64,000 bases of DNA from Psychrobacillus sp044762655 (lineage in GTDB: Bacteria; Bacillota; Bacilli; Bacillales_A; Planococcaceae): contig NZ_JBIWER010000008.1 in the NCBI RefSeq assembly GCF_044762655.1, positions 115,039-179,038 of the forward strand, given 5' to 3'. The position numbers were made by a program, and so were the translations under genes. Each line of letters starts with the position of its first letter. Positions within the stretch are counted from its first letter, which is position 1. Below, one piece after another: positions 63,441 through 64,000 of this stretch. The notes below the pieces were generated by a model. That model worked only from the letters and a program-made list of their open reading frames with translations, had not been told where the DNA came from and made no database searches.

Positions 63441-63557
63441 TGATTTCCGTTTCAGGCGGACACTTTCCGCGGGCGAGGTCGAGCCTCCTCTTTCGCTACG
63501 CTCTCTGCGGGGTCTCAACTTTCTCGCTTATCCCGCTGGAGTCGCCACCCTACACTT
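63441..63557. repeat. GC-rich dispersed intergenic repeat, full copy
   Basis: About 115 bases, GC-rich, no coding potential: GATTTCCGTTTCAGGCGGAC, TTTCCGCGGGC, GAGCCTCCTC, CTGCGGGGTCTC, CCCGCTGGAGTCGCC. I know closely similar segments as repeated intergenic elements in many Bacillaceae genomes, function unknown. A shorter copy is at 48669-48761. Confidence 0.7.
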
Positions 63558-63658
63558 CAATCAATTAATTGAGTAGTACTATTCTATAAGATGAGCACTT
63601 TAAGCCGAGTTAAATAGAGAGTCGTTTTATAACATATAAAGATAGATTTTATTAGAAT

Positions 63659-63750
63659 CGATTGATCGATTGTGATAAACGATCAATCAAGCCCGAAAAT
63701 CGATCGATCAAGCTCAATAATCGATCGACGACACAATGTTATCGATAATT
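63659..63750. repeat. 21-nt tandem repeat array with CGATCGATCAAG core
   Basis: Units begin with CGAT at 63659, 63680, 63701, 63722 and 63743, exactly 21 bases apart: CGATTGATCGATTG, CGATCAATCAAGC, CGATCGATCAAGC, CGATCGACGAC, CGATAATTACC. The rest of the gene-free stretch 63388-63955 holds the GC-rich repeat and the terminator. Confidence 0.8.
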
Positions 63751-63913
63751 ACCATTTTATTCGATACTAACTGCACTTCATCATCCACTTTGTGTATTCC
63801 TCGACCAGCAACAGTAGGATAGCTCATAAGTGGCTACAAAATCCACCCCACATTACTTTAAAGCTCGTAAATGAAGCTATAGCCACTAAAATTGTAGATA
63901 TAGACAATAACAA

Positions 63914-63952
63914 AAAAGTCGCTACCGATAAACTCGGTAACGACTTTTTCTT
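63914..63952 (-). terminator. Terminator of rRNA operon
   Basis: Stem AAAAAGTCGCTACCG/CGGTAACGACTTTTT with one mismatch, directly after the 5S 3' end, T-run on both strands. Confidence 0.92.
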
Positions 63953-63955
63953 TGT

Positions 63956-64000
63956 GCCCAGCGACGTCCTACTCTCACAGGGGGAGACCCCCAACTACCA
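63956..64000 (-). rRNA. rrf: 5S ribosomal RNA (partial, 3' end)
   Basis: Minus strand ends with GGTAGTTGGGGGTCTCCCCC then TGTGAGAGTAGGACGTCGCTGGGC, the standard 3' part of bacterial 5S rRNA. The remainder, and probably 23S and 16S, lie beyond the right edge. Confidence 0.95.

Noticed and set aside
63659..63750. CRISPR array
   Set aside because: Units are contiguous 21-mers with decaying identity and no unique spacers; no cas genes occur in the window.

Overview
The window looks like chromosome from a low-GC Gram-positive spore-former-type bacterium of the Bacillaceae/Planococcaceae group. The gene order from purE to gatB follows Bacillus subtilis (yebE-yebG-purEKBCSQLFMNHD-yerA-yerB-yerC-pcrB-pcrA-ligA-camS-gatCAB, then dgkB and rlmCD a little further on). 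Ribosome binding sites are strong AGGAGG types, TTG and GTG starts are frequent, and a PurR-box/guanine-riboswitch leader controls the pur operon. No species can be named from the sequence alone. There is no phage, CRISPR array or large genomic island. The only mobile-element trace is one solitary transposase-like HTH gene.

Layout. 1-3500 holds a phosphate uptake operon (pstS-pstC-pstA-pstB, minus strand, pstB cut by the window edge) behind a cluster of PhoP-box hexamers. 3600-14500 is an accessory stretch of single genes: an aminoglycoside 6-adenylyltransferase that appears to start at ATT, an SRPBCC protein, a YgjP-type metallopeptidase, DUF4256, a second divergent PurC, YtoQ, a tRNA-dihydrouridine synthase, a YfiT/BstA-type DinB protein, a secreted PhoX-type phosphatase with its own PHO boxes, a zinc alcohol dehydrogenase and a TetR-type regulator. 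14900-23100 has degV and then an eight-gene plus-strand operon: LacI regulator, nucleoside hydrolase, dedicated ECF transporter (S, T, A, A'), ribokinase and EamA exporter. This reads as a self-contained nucleoside or nucleoside-like uptake and ribose salvage unit. 23200-35600 holds a short UvrA paralogue, an M3 oligoendopeptidase, rlmCD, a dead Crp/Fnr regulator, a YjjG-type phosphatase, a cytochrome bd operon with two tiny membrane proteins too short for usual gene finders, dgkB, a thioredoxin-like protein and an S51-type peptidase.

35700-62800 is the conserved core: gatCAB (tRNA-Gln amidation), camS, ligA, pcrA, pcrB, yerC, yerB, yerA, and the full purine biosynthesis operon from purE to purD with yebE-yebG upstream, all on the minus strand. 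The right end holds the HTH gene, two families of intergenic repeats and the 3' end of a 5S rRNA, so an rRNA operon lies just outside.

The most unusual features are in the non-coding DNA. The pur guanine riboswitch has both kissing loops one nucleotide short. Two arrays with an exact 21-nt period but unrelated sequence occur, one splitting the pur operon between purN and purH and one beside the 5S gene. Decayed copies of the 3' end of rlmCD with its terminator are scattered between genes. There are also several perfect inverted repeats over promoters or leaders. Among proteins, the nucleoside ECF operon and the divergent PurC paralogue deserve most attention.
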